In this document: positions 37,150 through 46,116 of the stretch, piece by piece
Numbering within the stretch: the first letter of the stretch is position 1
How the letters are laid out: every line of letters starts with the position of its first letter
Source: Neobacillus cucumis
GTDB lineage: Bacteria > Bacillota > Bacilli > Bacillales_B > DSM-18226
Assembly (NCBI RefSeq): GCF_016107705.1
Contig: NZ_JAEHGC010000010.1
Location: 127,832 to 191,831, forward strand
Direction: 5' to 3'
Length of the DNA stretch: 64,000 bases
Position numbers and translations under genes: made by a program
Notes under the pieces: generated by a model
What the model saw: the letters and a program-made list of their open reading frames with translations, nothing else
The model's database searches: none
Told to the model about the DNA's origin: nothing

Positions 37150-37704
37150 TTAAAAATGGACATCCATTTCGTTTAATGGCCAGTAGCGTAGATCCACTTT
37201 GCCAACCACTTGATTGACTGAGATAAAGCCAAAATGGCGGCTGTCCCAGCTGCCTAATCGATTATCGCCAAGAACGAATAGCTTACCGGCAGGCACTGTA
37301 TTTACCCCGGTAATTTCTTTTAATGTAAAATCACCTGTTAATTTTACTCCCGGGGTTTTTTGTTTATAAATATCCAAAAATGACTCCTTATACTTTTTTC
37401 CATTTACATATAAATGATCATCACGATAAACAATTTTATCCCCTGGCAATCCAATGATGCGTTTGACGAAATCTTCCTTTTGATTGGCATGAAAAACGAT
37501 CACATCAAATCGATTTAAATCGCCAATCTGGTAACCAAGCTTATTCACAACAAGTTTGTTCCCGTCTTGAAGAGTTGGCATCATTGATTCCCCTTCAACT
37601 ATGTAGTTTGAAAAGAAAAATGTCCGAATAAAAGCAAAAATAATGATTCCAATTGCAAAAGCCTTAATCCATTCCACGCCTTCCTTTTTCCATTCAATCT
37701 TCAT
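37150..37704 (-). CDS. type I signal peptidase (Sip)
   Basis: A 184-residue membrane peptidase of the SipS/SipV group that removes signal peptides outside the membrane. It has one N-terminal membrane helix (about 14-32). The catalytic Ser40 lies in VEGESMMPTL and Lys81 in FVKRIIGLPGD. The C-terminal box is VLGDNRLGSWDSRHFG. I use the ATG at 37704, seven bases after GGAGG; upstream in-frame codons lie within the preceding gene. Its start overlaps that gene's stop by 11 bp. Confidence 0.93.
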   Translation of the reverse strand: MKIEWKKEGVEWIKAFAIGIIIFAFIRTFFFSNYIVEGESMMPTLQDGNKLVVNKLGYQIGDLNRFDVIVFHANQKEDFVKRIIGLPGDKIVYRDDHLYVNGKKYKESFLDIYKQKTPGVKLTGDFTLKEITGVNTVPAGKLFVLGDNRLGSWDSRHFGFISVNQVVGKVDLRYWPLNEMDVHF

Positions 37705-38353
37705 TAAAACTCCTCCATCTATCCAATCCCTCTTTTTCCCCATTATGGTCATTTTCAATCCTTCTATTCAATCTTACTTCAATTCTTTTTCCAACATACC
37801 AAAGGATGAAAATTATGCCCACAACCATAATCGTTCGGTAAGGCTTCGTAATGAGTGAATGGAGATCATAGCCAACAAAACTAATGGTAAAAATCATCAC
37901 CATTTTCCCAATAAAAACGGCTAGCATATATTGATACATACTTATTTTAGAAAGACCGGCAACAATATTTACTATGGCCGATGGCGTAAAGGGGAAACAA
38001 AGAAGTATAAATAGCGGGCCAAATCCGTGACGGTCTACCCAATCCATTAATTTGCGAACTTTTGGATGTTTTGGGAGAAAAGATAATAAACGCCTTTGCC
38101 CAAACCTTCTGATAACGAAAAAAAGCAGTAATGCACCCACACAAGCACCAAGCCAAGAAAATAAAAATCCCCACCATAATCCAAAAGCACTTGCATTGGC
38201 CATCACAAATAAAAAAAGCGGCAAGAACGGCAAAAAGGCTTCAAGCATTGGAAGCAATATCCCCGGCAGCGGGCCAAGTGAACGATATTGCTTTATTAAA
38301 TCCATGATATTATCGAGTGAAATCCACTCCTTCATCATCTCAAAATCCATCAT
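37694..38353 (-). CDS. TVP38/TMEM64 family membrane protein
   Basis: A 219-residue DedA-superfamily protein with about five membrane segments and the family motif FGPLFILLCFPFTPSAIVNIVAGLS near 113-137 (core FPFTPSAIVNIVAG). Such proteins are implicated in lipid flipping. YhjE of B. subtilis lies next to sipV in the same arrangement. It lies 29 bp after the LCP gene, and the three genes probably form one operon. Confidence 0.87.
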   Translation of the reverse strand: MMDFEMMKEWISLDNIMDLIKQYRSLGPLPGILLPMLEAFLPFLPLFLFVMANASAFGLWWGFLFSWLGACVGALLLFFVIRRFGQRRLLSFLPKHPKVRKLMDWVDRHGFGPLFILLCFPFTPSAIVNIVAGLSKISMYQYMLAVFIGKMVMIFTISFVGYDLHSLITKPYRTIMVVGIIFILWYVGKRIEVRLNRRIENDHNGEKEGLDRWRSFNED

Positions 38354-38382
38354 ACCTCTCCTCTTTGCCGACCTTGCTCATT

Positions 38383-39315
38383 TTATTTCGTAATAAATTG
38401 GTGAAGGGCCTCCCTATTTTTAGCAACATCAATGGCTAATACCGCTCCTTCTCCATAAATCCGTTGATTGGTATAACTATTATCCACAGGAATCCTTAAG
38501 GTCTCAACAGGACCTTCCCTTTTGGAGAAATAATTGGTTGACATAAATATTATATCGGATGTTTTCATGTTTGTATTGATATATGGTGTAATTACACCAA
38601 TTAATTTTGGTATTTTCGGAATTGTGTTTATGCTTGTCAGCTGATCTCCAATTGCTTTCACTGCTTGCTGCTGTCGTCTTACACGTCCAAAATCCCCAAT
38701 CGCATCGTGCCGAAAACGAACATAGCCCAGCATTTCCTTTCCGTTTAGCCTTTGAACCCCCGGTTTAAGCGATACCCCAATATTTTTTGACATTGCCTTT
38801 TCAACATCAATCTTTACACCGTTTGGAAATGCCTCATCAATTAACTGAACAAACCCTTGAAAGTGGACGATGGCATAATATTGTAGGTCAATATCGAAAT
38901 TTTCTTTTATCGTTTTCCTCATTAAATCAGGGCCTCCACGGGCAAACGCAGAGTTAATTTTATGCTTACCATAACCGGGAATATCTACATAACTATCCCT
39001 CATAATGGAAGTAAGTTTATATGTTCCTTTATTTTCATTATAATGGGCAATCATTATGGTATCAGCTCTTGATACTTCATTCCCTCTTGCATCACTGCCC
39101 AGCAGGAGAATATTTGTATCCCCGTATTGGTCCTTTTTCCCATCAAAGGTATAAACTACTTTATCTGTTTTGCTTACTTTTTTTAATGATTGGTTCACTC
39201 CTTGTTTATATTGATAATAAGAATAGCCTGTACCGGCTATCAGCAATACAAGGATTACCATCAGAACAGAACGCCATTTTCCCTTTTTCTTTTTCTGATT
39301 TTGTTCATATCTCAT
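38383..39315 (-). CDS. LytR-CpsA-Psr (LCP) family protein
   Basis: A 310-residue protein with a short cytoplasmic Lys-rich start, one membrane helix (about 15-33) and an extracellular LCP domain. Signatures are TNILLLGSDARGNEVSRADT near 67-86 and the later RFRHDAIGDFGRVRRQQ, with the Arg and Asp residues that bind the polyprenyl pyrophosphate group. LCP enzymes attach teichoic acids or other glycopolymers to peptidoglycan. I cannot say which of TagT/TagU/TagV it corresponds to. Confidence 0.92.
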   Translation of the reverse strand: MRYEQNQKKKKGKWRSVLMVILVLLIAGTGYSYYQYKQGVNQSLKKVSKTDKVVYTFDGKKDQYGDTNILLLGSDARGNEVSRADTIMIAHYNENKGTYKLTSIMRDSYVDIPGYGKHKINSAFARGGPDLMRKTIKENFDIDLQYYAIVHFQGFVQLIDEAFPNGVKIDVEKAMSKNIGVSLKPGVQRLNGKEMLGYVRFRHDAIGDFGRVRRQQQAVKAIGDQLTSINTIPKIPKLIGVITPYINTNMKTSDIIFMSTNYFSKREGPVETLRIPVDNSYTNQRIYGEGAVLAIDVAKNREALHQFITK

Positions 39316-39581
39316 TCATCCATCACCCTTCCAAGTTAAATTTCCCCGCCTATATAGACGCTTGCACTAAAACACAAGTTTCTTCTATCCTCATTTTCCC
39401 CTACTCGATACGCTTCTATAAAAAACTTTCTTAAAGATTTCCTAACGCCAAAAACCGCATATGAAAACGAAGCGGTTATAAGGACATACATCCTAAGAGA
39501 GCCTATTGCCTTTTCATATCTTTTTTTATAAAATATAAGAACAAATGTTCGAATTAAGTAACAGGAAGGAGCTTAAATCAA

Positions 39582-39947
39582 ATGACAAGAATTCCTGAAG
39601 AAGATCGTAATATTATGGAGAAAGCCATTTACTTACCAATGGTTTTAATTATCTTAAACCGGGATTTAAGCGTAGTGGAAAAGAGTCCTTTTAAATTAAA
39701 AAAACCTTATTTGGGATTGATTGAGGAAACGATGAAAGAGGTTCAAAGAGAATTGGCAGAGGCTAAACATTATATGAAAAAGAATAAACTCCAAGTAACC
39801 GAAACAAAACGGGACGATGCCTTTACGATGTATCTGTTCTTATATAAGGGCTATGAAGAAAGCCATAGTTACTTTAATCCAAGAATCCGAAATAAAGTTC
39901 AAGAGTTAATCGAGCTCTATTTTTTAAAAAAGCACTCGGCCCGTTAG
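39582..39947 (+). CDS. yhjD: YhjD-like protein
   Basis: A 121-residue soluble helical protein (MTRIPEEDRNIMEKAIYLPMVL...). Length and position between the LCP/sip region and comK agree with YhjD of B. subtilis, which has no known role. The ATG follows AGGAAGGAG. It is convergent with comK, whose stop lies 14 bp away. Confidence 0.65.
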   Translation: MTRIPEEDRNIMEKAIYLPMVLIILNRDLSVVEKSPFKLKKPYLGLIEETMKEVQRELAEAKHYMKKNKLQVTETKRDDAFTMYLFLYKGYEESHSYFNPRIRNKVQELIELYFLKKHSAR

Positions 39948-39960
39948 ATTTGCGCTATGT

Positions 39961-40539
39961 TTAATTTTTTGTAAAACGATCTTCACCATATTTACGGGTG
40001 TTTTCTGAGGCCTCCATCGAAACTGGTTTTTGCATCAAATAAAATGATTTTCTTTCATTAAATTCAATTCTTTGCATTAACTTTGTTCTTAAAAAAGATG
40101 TTCTTAATAATTGATTGTCAATCGTGCTATAAGGAACTGGAAATAAGTGTGCCTGTTTATTGCGAAAGGTAATAAGTGTTTGCTGATTGGAAATACGGCG
40201 ATGTTCCTTTACATGATCATGTGAAATCCAAATACATTCAGAGCGGGTCGGTGATGTGGTTGGGAAAAAATAGAGGCGGTTGGACGGTTCAATCGCGATT
40301 GGAATTTTATGCGTAATCCCAATGAGTTGTCTTGTCCCTTTCTTCCGGCTTTCGTAATCACAGCCAAAATAATCACAACTTTTTTTGATTATATCCAAAG
40401 GCTTAAATGGAGAAAGAAACTCATCCTCTTCCTCAAAAATTTGTGAATATATTTTACTGCCATACTCTACAGGTCGAATAAACATGGTACCAGAATTAAT
40501 TTCATATTCTTCAATCTGATTTTGCTTCAATACCGCCAA
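39961..40539 (-). CDS. comK: competence transcription factor ComK
   Basis: A 192-residue master activator of DNA uptake genes, the same length as ComK of B. subtilis. Recognised segments include YEINSGTMFIRPVEYGSKIYS near 12-32 (core MFIRPVEYGSK) and CDYFGCDYESRKKGT near 50-64. The gene appears intact. No obvious ComK box (AAAA-N5-TTTT) stands out in the upstream gap. com uptake genes are outside this window, so competence cannot be judged. Confidence 0.93.
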   Translation of the reverse strand: MAVLKQNQIEEYEINSGTMFIRPVEYGSKIYSQIFEEEDEFLSPFKPLDIIKKSCDYFGCDYESRKKGTRQLIGITHKIPIAIEPSNRLYFFPTTSPTRSECIWISHDHVKEHRRISNQQTLITFRNKQAHLFPVPYSTIDNQLLRTSFLRTKLMQRIEFNERKSFYLMQKPVSMEASENTRKYGEDRFTKN

Positions 40540-40721
40540 CTCCCCATTATTCTATTTTTTCCATCATATCATGTTCATTTGCCAATATCTTGATTTTTCC
40601 GAATCGTTACCAAATTGGTCACAATTGATGTCAAGGAAATTATTTCTGAAAATTATAAATATTTGTTTGATTTTATCTAAAAAAATCCATATAATAAAAA
40701 AAAGCATCAGGGGTGATTTTC

Positions 40722-40955
40722 TTGAATGAAAAATCCTACACGGAATTAATGAAAATTGGTGCCATGAAACGTCAAAAGACAGAAAATTACGTTCAGGATT
40801 TGTACATTGAAATGCTCCTAGCAGAAGTCCAATTAAACATTGAGAAGGAAAACCTGTTAAAAAAAATTGACAGTGCCATTGATCATCGGGACAAAAAAGC
40901 GTTTTTCTTATTATCCGGCCAACTCAGAGAGCTTAATAAGCGATTTGGAACTTAA
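40722..40955 (+). CDS. IDEAL-domain protein (YhzC-like)
   Basis: A 77-residue protein from the TTG at 40722, about six bases after AGGGGTG; a GTG at 40713 overlaps that site. It has the IDEAL-domain C-terminus KIDSAIDHRDKKAFFLLSGQL. The corresponding gene in B. subtilis, yhzC, lies divergent from comK as here. IDEAL domains occur in adaptors and small regulators; its role is unknown. Confidence 0.78.
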   Translation: MNEKSYTELMKIGAMKRQKTENYVQDLYIEMLLAEVQLNIEKENLLKKIDSAIDHRDKKAFFLLSGQLRELNKRFGT

Positions 40956-40963
40956 ACTTTTTA

Positions 40964-40995
40964 AGAGCCGTCCAAAAATGGACGGCTCTTTTTTG
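40964..40995 (+). terminator. terminator of the IDEAL-domain gene
   Basis: AGAGCCGTCC / GGACGGCTCT around a 6-base loop, followed by six Ts. Confidence 0.9.
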
Positions 40996-41045
40996 TTCCA
41001 AGAACGAAAAGGACTGATGAAACACATCAGTCCTTAACCAATTTT

Positions 41046-42320
41046 TTATTTTATCTGATTCCGATGTTTGATTTCATATTCTTCGAGCATTGAAATCCGA
41101 TCTAGCATGGACGGATGATCATAGCGGAATATTTTAACCAAGAGCGGTGGATTTACCTGGCTTAAGCCTGACTTGGTTAATTCCTGGAATGAGGTAATGG
41201 CGGCCTCCGGATCTTTGGTCATATGGATCGCATAATTGTCGGCACGTGACTCTTCATAACGGGAGATAAGGTTTGTAAATGGGCTTGCCGCAAACATCAG
41301 GAATGATATAATCATTAAAAACAACGGCAATGAGCGTATATCCCTCTTTTCCGGTATCTTCAGTTCAGTTCCCCAACGTTTAATCGCCCAATCCATTATT
41401 CGATTGGCTAAATACAATCCAAGCAGTGAAAGCAGCAAATAGCCTGCTATTCCAAAATAAATATGTTTCTCCACATAGTGGCACATTTCATGTGCCATGA
41501 TAAATAAAATTTGCCGATTCGACAGTTGATTTAAGGTTGTATCCCAAAGGACAATCCTTGCATTGGAACCAATCCCCGTTACATATGCATTCATTGAATT
41601 TGTTTTTTCCGCCATATTCACTTCAAAAACATGTTTTGCCGGTATATGTGCTTTATCAGCCATCGTTAATATTTTTGTTTCAAGTTCCTTATTTTTTAAG
41701 GGATAGAAGTCATTATACAATGGGTCAATCACAACCGGCTGCAAGAACATCATAAATAATGTAAAAGGAATCGATAACAGCCATGCATGGAACCACCAGC
41801 GCTTGCTTTTTTTCATCAGCCAATAAATGACTGGAACAATAATCAGCCATGTCCCATAATTAATCCAAAAATCAATTAATTCATCCTTCATCCACGATGG
41901 GAAGGTTTGTGTCGAGATGTGATAGGTTTTTGATAAGGAATAGCTTATATAGCTTAACGGGAAGGTTGCCACATAAGCAAAAAATGATAACCAAATGAGA
42001 TAAATCGCCGTTTGAAGCAGTTTGTACTTAGAAGAGCTTTCCGCCCAGCGTTTGAAGGCCCTTGAAAAGCCAAATAATAAAATGACAAAGTAGAAAAGCC
42101 ATTCGAATGGGGTGGATAAGAAAAATAAAAGATTTCTTATCTTCGAATACTCTTCACTCAGCATTAGTTCCCTTCCATTTAGGAAAGTGGCAGGGTCGGC
42201 TTTTGACCCTTGATATTCAAAGGGCAGTTTTGTATCGGCAAAATAGAATAAGTACCAATAAAAAAACAACCCATATATCACATAGGCCAGAACCGCATAA
42301 ATCCCCATTTTCCGTACCAT
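41046..42320 (-). CDS. yhfN: M48 family CAAX-type membrane metalloprotease (YhfN)
   Basis: A 424-residue Ste24-like zinc protease with about seven membrane segments. The HExxH motif is MAHEMCHYVEKH near 283-294 and the third ligand Glu is in RYEESRADNYA near 352-362. The length matches Ste24 homologues of bacilli. The ATG follows GGAGG. Its substrates are unknown; it sits, as in B. subtilis, next to lcfB (yhfL). Confidence 0.9.
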   Translation of the reverse strand: MVRKMGIYAVLAYVIYGLFFYWYLFYFADTKLPFEYQGSKADPATFLNGRELMLSEEYSKIRNLLFFLSTPFEWLFYFVILLFGFSRAFKRWAESSSKYKLLQTAIYLIWLSFFAYVATFPLSYISYSLSKTYHISTQTFPSWMKDELIDFWINYGTWLIIVPVIYWLMKKSKRWWFHAWLLSIPFTLFMMFLQPVVIDPLYNDFYPLKNKELETKILTMADKAHIPAKHVFEVNMAEKTNSMNAYVTGIGSNARIVLWDTTLNQLSNRQILFIMAHEMCHYVEKHIYFGIAGYLLLSLLGLYLANRIMDWAIKRWGTELKIPEKRDIRSLPLFLMIISFLMFAASPFTNLISRYEESRADNYAIHMTKDPEAAITSFQELTKSGLSQVNPPLLVKIFRYDHPSMLDRISMLEEYEIKHRNQIK

Positions 42321-42501
42321 GAATTGTCCTCCTTTTTGTACAACCTCTCTATACTTAGTTTAGTTAAAAAGCGCTGTTTTAGAACTGAACATTAAAAAAA
42401 GCCTGTTTTTGCCTATTACATGAGGTAGGAGCATACTGCCTAAACGACAATCGACTCTAGTTCAACAATTATGACGTTCGCGCCCCCAAAAAGCTGCAAG
42501 G

Positions 42502-42549
42502 AAACCTGGGGCTGTTTCCATCGTCATTGGACCCCAGTTTAATTTTTTT
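42502..42549 (+). other. unassigned terminator-like hairpin in a 328-bp gap
   Basis: CTGGGG (42506-42511) and CCCCAG (42532-42537), extended by AAAC/GTTT, are followed by seven Ts on the plus strand. No plus-strand gene precedes it, so it may be a relic, or attenuate a leader transcript ahead of lcfB. The rest of the gap holds only the FadR box. Confidence 0.4.
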
Positions 42550-42613
42550 ACATTCTACTTGAATACTTAAATTTCTAGCAATATAATATATTTAGAAAAT
42601 TAAAAGAATTAAA

Positions 42614-42631
42614 TGAATGAGTATTCATTCA
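42614..42631 (+). promoter_or_regulatory. FadR operator upstream of lcfB
   Basis: TGAATGAGTATTCATTCA is an 18-bp near-palindrome matching the Bacillus FadR (TetR family) consensus TGAATGAMTANTCATTCA. It ends 17 bp before the lcfB ATG. FadR represses beta-oxidation genes until long-chain acyl-CoA binds it. Confidence 0.92.
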
Positions 42632-42648
42632 TAAAAGGAGGGAACTAA

Positions 42649-44211
42649 ATGAATTTATCGTCACAGCTTCATGAAACTGCAAAAGCTTCGGCCAACAAAC
42701 CTGCCTATTATTTTTTAGACAAGGTCACTACATATGCCGAACTGGATGGAGCGATTACAAGGTTTGCATCAGGTCTTGAAAAATTAGGGGTTAAAAAAGG
42801 TGATCATATTGCCCTATTGCTTGGGAACTCACCGCATTTTGTCATCAGCTTATACGGTGCATTACGACTAGGCGCAACGGTCATCCCCATTAACCCAATT
42901 TATACCGCAGATGAAATTGGCTATATTCTAACCAATGGTGATGTGAAAACAGTGATCGCGCTAGACCTGGCAATTCCTTTAGCAGAGGAAATGCACACGC
43001 ATCTTCCAAAGGTTGAGCATTATGTATTTTGTGAAACAGGATTAAGTGACTTTGAACAAACAAATTTAGAAAACCTCTCAGTATTTTCAAAATTGAAATC
43101 GTTTACAAATGTAGTAGCCTCTGGTGACCTTGGCTTTCAAGATCCCAAACTTGATGATGACGAGGTTGCCTTGATTCTCTACACCTCGGGAACAACCGGA
43201 AGACCAAAAGGGGCGATGTTGACCCATAAGAATTTGTACAGCAATGCAAAGGATGTCGGTGATTATTTAAAGATGAGTAATAATGACCGTGTCATTACAG
43301 CATTGCCAATGTTCCATGTATTCTGTTTAACAGTGGCTTTAAATGCTCCATTATTAAGCGGGGCAACCATGCTGATTGTTCCAAAATTCAGCCCAAAGGA
43401 AGTCTTCCGTCTTACCAAAGAATATAAAGCGACTGTCTTTGCCGGAGTTCCAACCATGTATAATTTCCTTTTTCAATATCATGAAGGAAATCCTGAGGAT
43501 CTTCAAACCTTCCGATTATGTATTTCCGGGGGAGCTTCCATGCCAGTTGCGCTTCTTAAAAATTTCGAAAAGAAATTTAATGTGATAGTCTCAGAAGGAT
43601 ATGGTTTATCAGAGGCATCGCCGGTCACATGTTTCAACCCGCTTGACCGTCCGCGAAAGCCCGGATCGATCGGCACCTCCATCCTGAATGTACAAAATAA
43701 AGTGGTCAATGAACTTGGTGAAGAGGCTCCTGCCGGTGAAGTAGGAGAACTGATTGTCCAAGGTCCAAATGTAATGAAGGGCTATTATAAAATGCCTGAA
43801 GAGACTCAAGCATCCATTCGAAATGGCTGGCTTTATACGGGTGATTTAGCGCGGACAGATGAAGAAGGCTATTTTTATATCGTAGACCGAAAAAAGGATT
43901 TAATTATTGTCGGGGGATATAACGTTTACCCTCGTGAAGTTGAGGAGGTTTTTTACAACCATCCGGATATTGTTGAAGTCGCGGTGCTTGGTGTACCGGA
44001 TCCAAATCAGGGCGAGGCTGTTAAAACCTATGTGGTTAGTAAAAATCCAAATCTAACAGAAAATCAACTTCTTGAATACTGTAAAGGTCATCTAGCAAAA
44101 TATAAACTTCCATCGTCGATTGAGTTTTTGGACGAACTTCCGAAGAATACTACCGGTAAGATATTAAGAAGAGCGCTAAAATCCCAAATAAAACAAAAGG
44201 TCAATCAATAA
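42649..44211 (+). CDS. lcfB: long-chain fatty-acid-CoA ligase LcfB
   Basis: A 520-residue ANL-superfamily enzyme that activates fatty acids with ATP and CoA. The P-loop is [15 protein letters not shown] near 177-191, and the later motifs are YGLSEASP and [26 protein letters not shown] near 394-419 (core [13 protein letters not shown]). The C-terminal catalytic Lys is in [12 protein letters not shown]. The ATG follows AAAGGAGGG. FadR control matches lcfB (yhfL) of B. subtilis. Confidence 0.94.
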   Translation: MNLSSQLHETAKASANKPAYYFLDKVTTYAELDGAITRFASGLEKLGVKKGDHIALLLGNSPHFVISLYGALRLGATVIPINPIYTADEIGYILTNGDVKTVIALDLAIPLAEEMHTHLPKVEHYVFCETGLSDFEQTNLENLSVFSKLKSFTNVVASGDLGFQDPKLDDDEVALILYTSGTTGRPKGAMLTHKNLYSNAKDVGDYLKMSNNDRVITALPMFHVFCLTVALNAPLLSGATMLIVPKFSPKEVFRLTKEYKATVFAGVPTMYNFLFQYHEGNPEDLQTFRLCISGGASMPVALLKNFEKKFNVIVSEGYGLSEASPVTCFNPLDRPRKPGSIGTSILNVQNKVVNELGEEAPAGEVGELIVQGPNVMKGYYKMPEETQASIRNGWLYTGDLARTDEEGYFYIVDRKKDLIIVGGYNVYPREVEEVFYNHPDIVEVAVLGVPDPNQGEAVKTYVVSKNPNLTENQLLEYCKGHLAKYKLPSSIEFLDELPKNTTGKILRRALKSQIKQKVNQ

Positions 44212-44221
44212 AATGTAATCT

Positions 44222-44248
44222 AAAAGGCAGGTTTTTAGCCTGCCTTTA
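44222..44248. terminator. bidirectional terminator between lcfB and lplJ
   Basis: AAAGGCAGG / CCTGCCTTT around a 7-base loop, between convergent genes. Confidence 0.8.
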
Positions 44249-44258
44249 ATGAAATGGA

Positions 44259-45248
44259 TCAATAGACTAGCTGAATAAATTCCTCTTTCGTTACATTTCC
44301 AAAATAATGGGCGACATCCATATCAGCAAGCACCTTTTCAATTTCTGATTTTTCGTAACGAATATTCTTTAGTTTGTCTTCAATTTCACTTACATCCCCA
44401 ACACCGAAAAAGTCACCATAGATTTTACAGTTTTCAATCATCCCTTTATTTATCTCTAAACGAACATCAATTGAGCCCACAGGGAAGCGGTGAGAATTTT
44501 GCAAATTGAATTTCGGCGATTTCCCGTAATTCCACTCCCAGTTTTGATAGCGTTCCTCGGAAAGCTGGTGAATCTTCTCCCAATCCTCATCAGTAAGGAC
44601 ATATTCGTTAATATTCTCTTCCCCACCAAAAATATAATTTAGAAGCAGTGATCGAAACTCCTCAATACTAATCTTTTCGCTAAGAAAATCAGAGATATTC
44701 GCTACCCGGCTGCGGATGGACTTAATACCCTTCGACTCAATTTTTTCCTTCTTAACCTTTAAAGCTGAAACGACATTATCCATTTCTGAATTAAATAGAA
44801 GCGTTCCGTGGCTAAACATTCTCCCTCGTGTTGAGAATTGAGCATTACCGGAAATTTTTCTGCCTTCTGCAAGGAGATCATTTCGACCACTTAGTTCCGC
44901 ATTTACTCCAAGCTTTTTAAGGGCCTCTACCACCGGTTCGGTGAATTTTCGGAAGTTATGAAAACTTTCGCCATCGTCCTTTGTAATAAAGCTAAAATTC
45001 AAATTACCGAGATCATGATAGACGGCACCCCCGCCGGACAATCTTCGAACGACAATAATTCCATTCTTTTCTACATAGTCTGTATTAATTTCCTCAATCG
45101 TATTTTGATTTTTTCCAATAATGATGGATGGCTGGTTTATGTAAAATAATAAATAGGTTTCATTGATATCGAGATTTTTAAGGGCATATTCTTCAATTGC
45201 AAGATTAATTTGCGGGTCTGTTATCCCTTTATTATCAATAAATAACAT
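44259..45248 (-). CDS. lplJ: lipoate-protein ligase LplJ
   Basis: A 329-residue enzyme that attaches free lipoate to lipoyl domains of dehydrogenases. It has the biotin/lipoyl ligase core with RRLSGGGAVYHDLGNLNFSF near 73-92 and the lysine region GRNDLLAEGRKISGNAQ near 129-145. It has the accessory C-terminal domain. LplJ (YhfJ) of B. subtilis is 331 residues and also sits next to yhfI. The ATG follows GGAGG. Confidence 0.93.
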   Translation of the reverse strand: MLFIDNKGITDPQINLAIEEYALKNLDINETYLLFYINQPSIIIGKNQNTIEEINTDYVEKNGIIVVRRLSGGGAVYHDLGNLNFSFITKDDGESFHNFRKFTEPVVEALKKLGVNAELSGRNDLLAEGRKISGNAQFSTRGRMFSHGTLLFNSEMDNVVSALKVKKEKIESKGIKSIRSRVANISDFLSEKISIEEFRSLLLNYIFGGEENINEYVLTDEDWEKIHQLSEERYQNWEWNYGKSPKFNLQNSHRFPVGSIDVRLEINKGMIENCKIYGDFFGVGDVSEIEDKLKNIRYEKSEIEKVLADMDVAHYFGNVTKEEFIQLVY

Positions 45249-45268
45249 ATGCCTTCCTCCTTCTGATT

Positions 45269-46003
45269 TCAGAGTAAAATCGTTTGAAATTCTTCAGCAA
45301 GCCTTATTATACCAGTAAATTCAGTAGAAGCCTCGTGAACTAAATCACTTAAATTTCCGTAATGCGGAAGGTGAGTAAGAATTAATTGTTTCACGGCCGC
45401 CTCTTTGGCAAATTTCCCCGCCTCTATACTTGTCATATGACCTGCAGACTTGCCGTTTTGATTTCCATAGAAATTGCATTCACATAACAATAGGTCGGCC
45501 TCTTTACTAAACGCAATAAACTCTTCCTTAAAGGAGCTATCCGCAGTATAGATTAAAACCTTACCGCCTCCTTCAATCCTCATGGCATAGCATGGAACAG
45601 GATGATTGGTTTTTAAAAAAGACACTTGAAACGGTCCAACTGTAAGAACCCCATAAGGATCAAAGGCAATTCCCTTGGTAATTTCCTTATAGGTTAATTT
45701 GGAAAATTCATGTTGATTGAATTGATGTCCATAAATAGGCAGGGTGGAGCTTTCTTTTCCTAATAACCCCTGAATCAATCTTGCATGCTGGAGTACGCCA
45801 ATGTCAGCAATATGATCCGGGTGGTAGTGGGAAATTAACACCGCATCCAGTTCTTCCGGCTCAAGTTTATTTTGCAGCTTGGCTAAAACGCCGCTGCCAC
45901 AGTCAATTAAAAGATGAAAGCCTTCATGCTCAAGTAAGTAACCAGAGCTTGCCGCATTCTTTTTCGGATATCCGCCCCAATGTCCTATAACTGTAAGTTC
46001 CAT
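45269..46003 (-). CDS. yhfI: metallo-beta-lactamase-fold hydrolase YhfI
   Basis: A 244-residue hydrolase of the RNase Z-like MBL group. Metal ligands are visible as HYHPDHIAD near 63-71, a His in KTNHPVPCYA, the Asp in IYTADSSF and a late His in LTHLPHYG. I use the ATG at 46003 after GGGGGT; upstream in-frame codons give a longer N-terminus not seen in the family. The 244-residue length equals YhfI of B. subtilis. The substrate is unknown. Confidence 0.88.
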   Translation of the reverse strand: MELTVIGHWGGYPKKNAASSGYLLEHEGFHLLIDCGSGVLAKLQNKLEPEELDAVLISHYHPDHIADIGVLQHARLIQGLLGKESSTLPIYGHQFNQHEFSKLTYKEITKGIAFDPYGVLTVGPFQVSFLKTNHPVPCYAMRIEGGGKVLIYTADSSFKEEFIAFSKEADLLLCECNFYGNQNGKSAGHMTSIEAGKFAKEAAVKQLILTHLPHYGNLSDLVHEASTEFTGIIRLAEEFQTILL

Positions 46004-46034
46004 GGATTTACCCCCTATTATTTGAACTAAAGTT

Positions 46035-46075
46035 GTTGATTTCCGCTCCAATCAACATTGTCCTTTTACACAGCC
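46035..46075 (+). repeat. internally deleted copy of the structured repeat (copy E)
   Basis: GTTGATTTCCGCTCCA runs straight into ATCAAC, so the left and right ends of the repeat are joined at a single CCGCTCCA with the middle ~110 bp gone. The following TCCTTTTACACAGCC resembles TCCTTTAACACAGCC found after copy C. Confidence 0.75.
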
Positions 46076-46082
46076 ATTTGTT

Positions 46083-46116
46083 AAAAAAGAAGCTGTTATG
46101 GATGAACAGCTTCTTC
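46083..46116 (-). terminator. terminator of hemE-hemH-hemY
   Basis: AAGAAGCTGTT and its complement around a 7-base loop, with a T-run on the minus strand. It overlaps the hemY stop. Confidence 0.8.

Noticed and set aside
40540..40712. ComK autoregulatory box upstream of comK
   Set aside because: No clear AAAA-N5-TTTT pair at suitable spacing; the region is AT-rich enough to give weak matches by chance.
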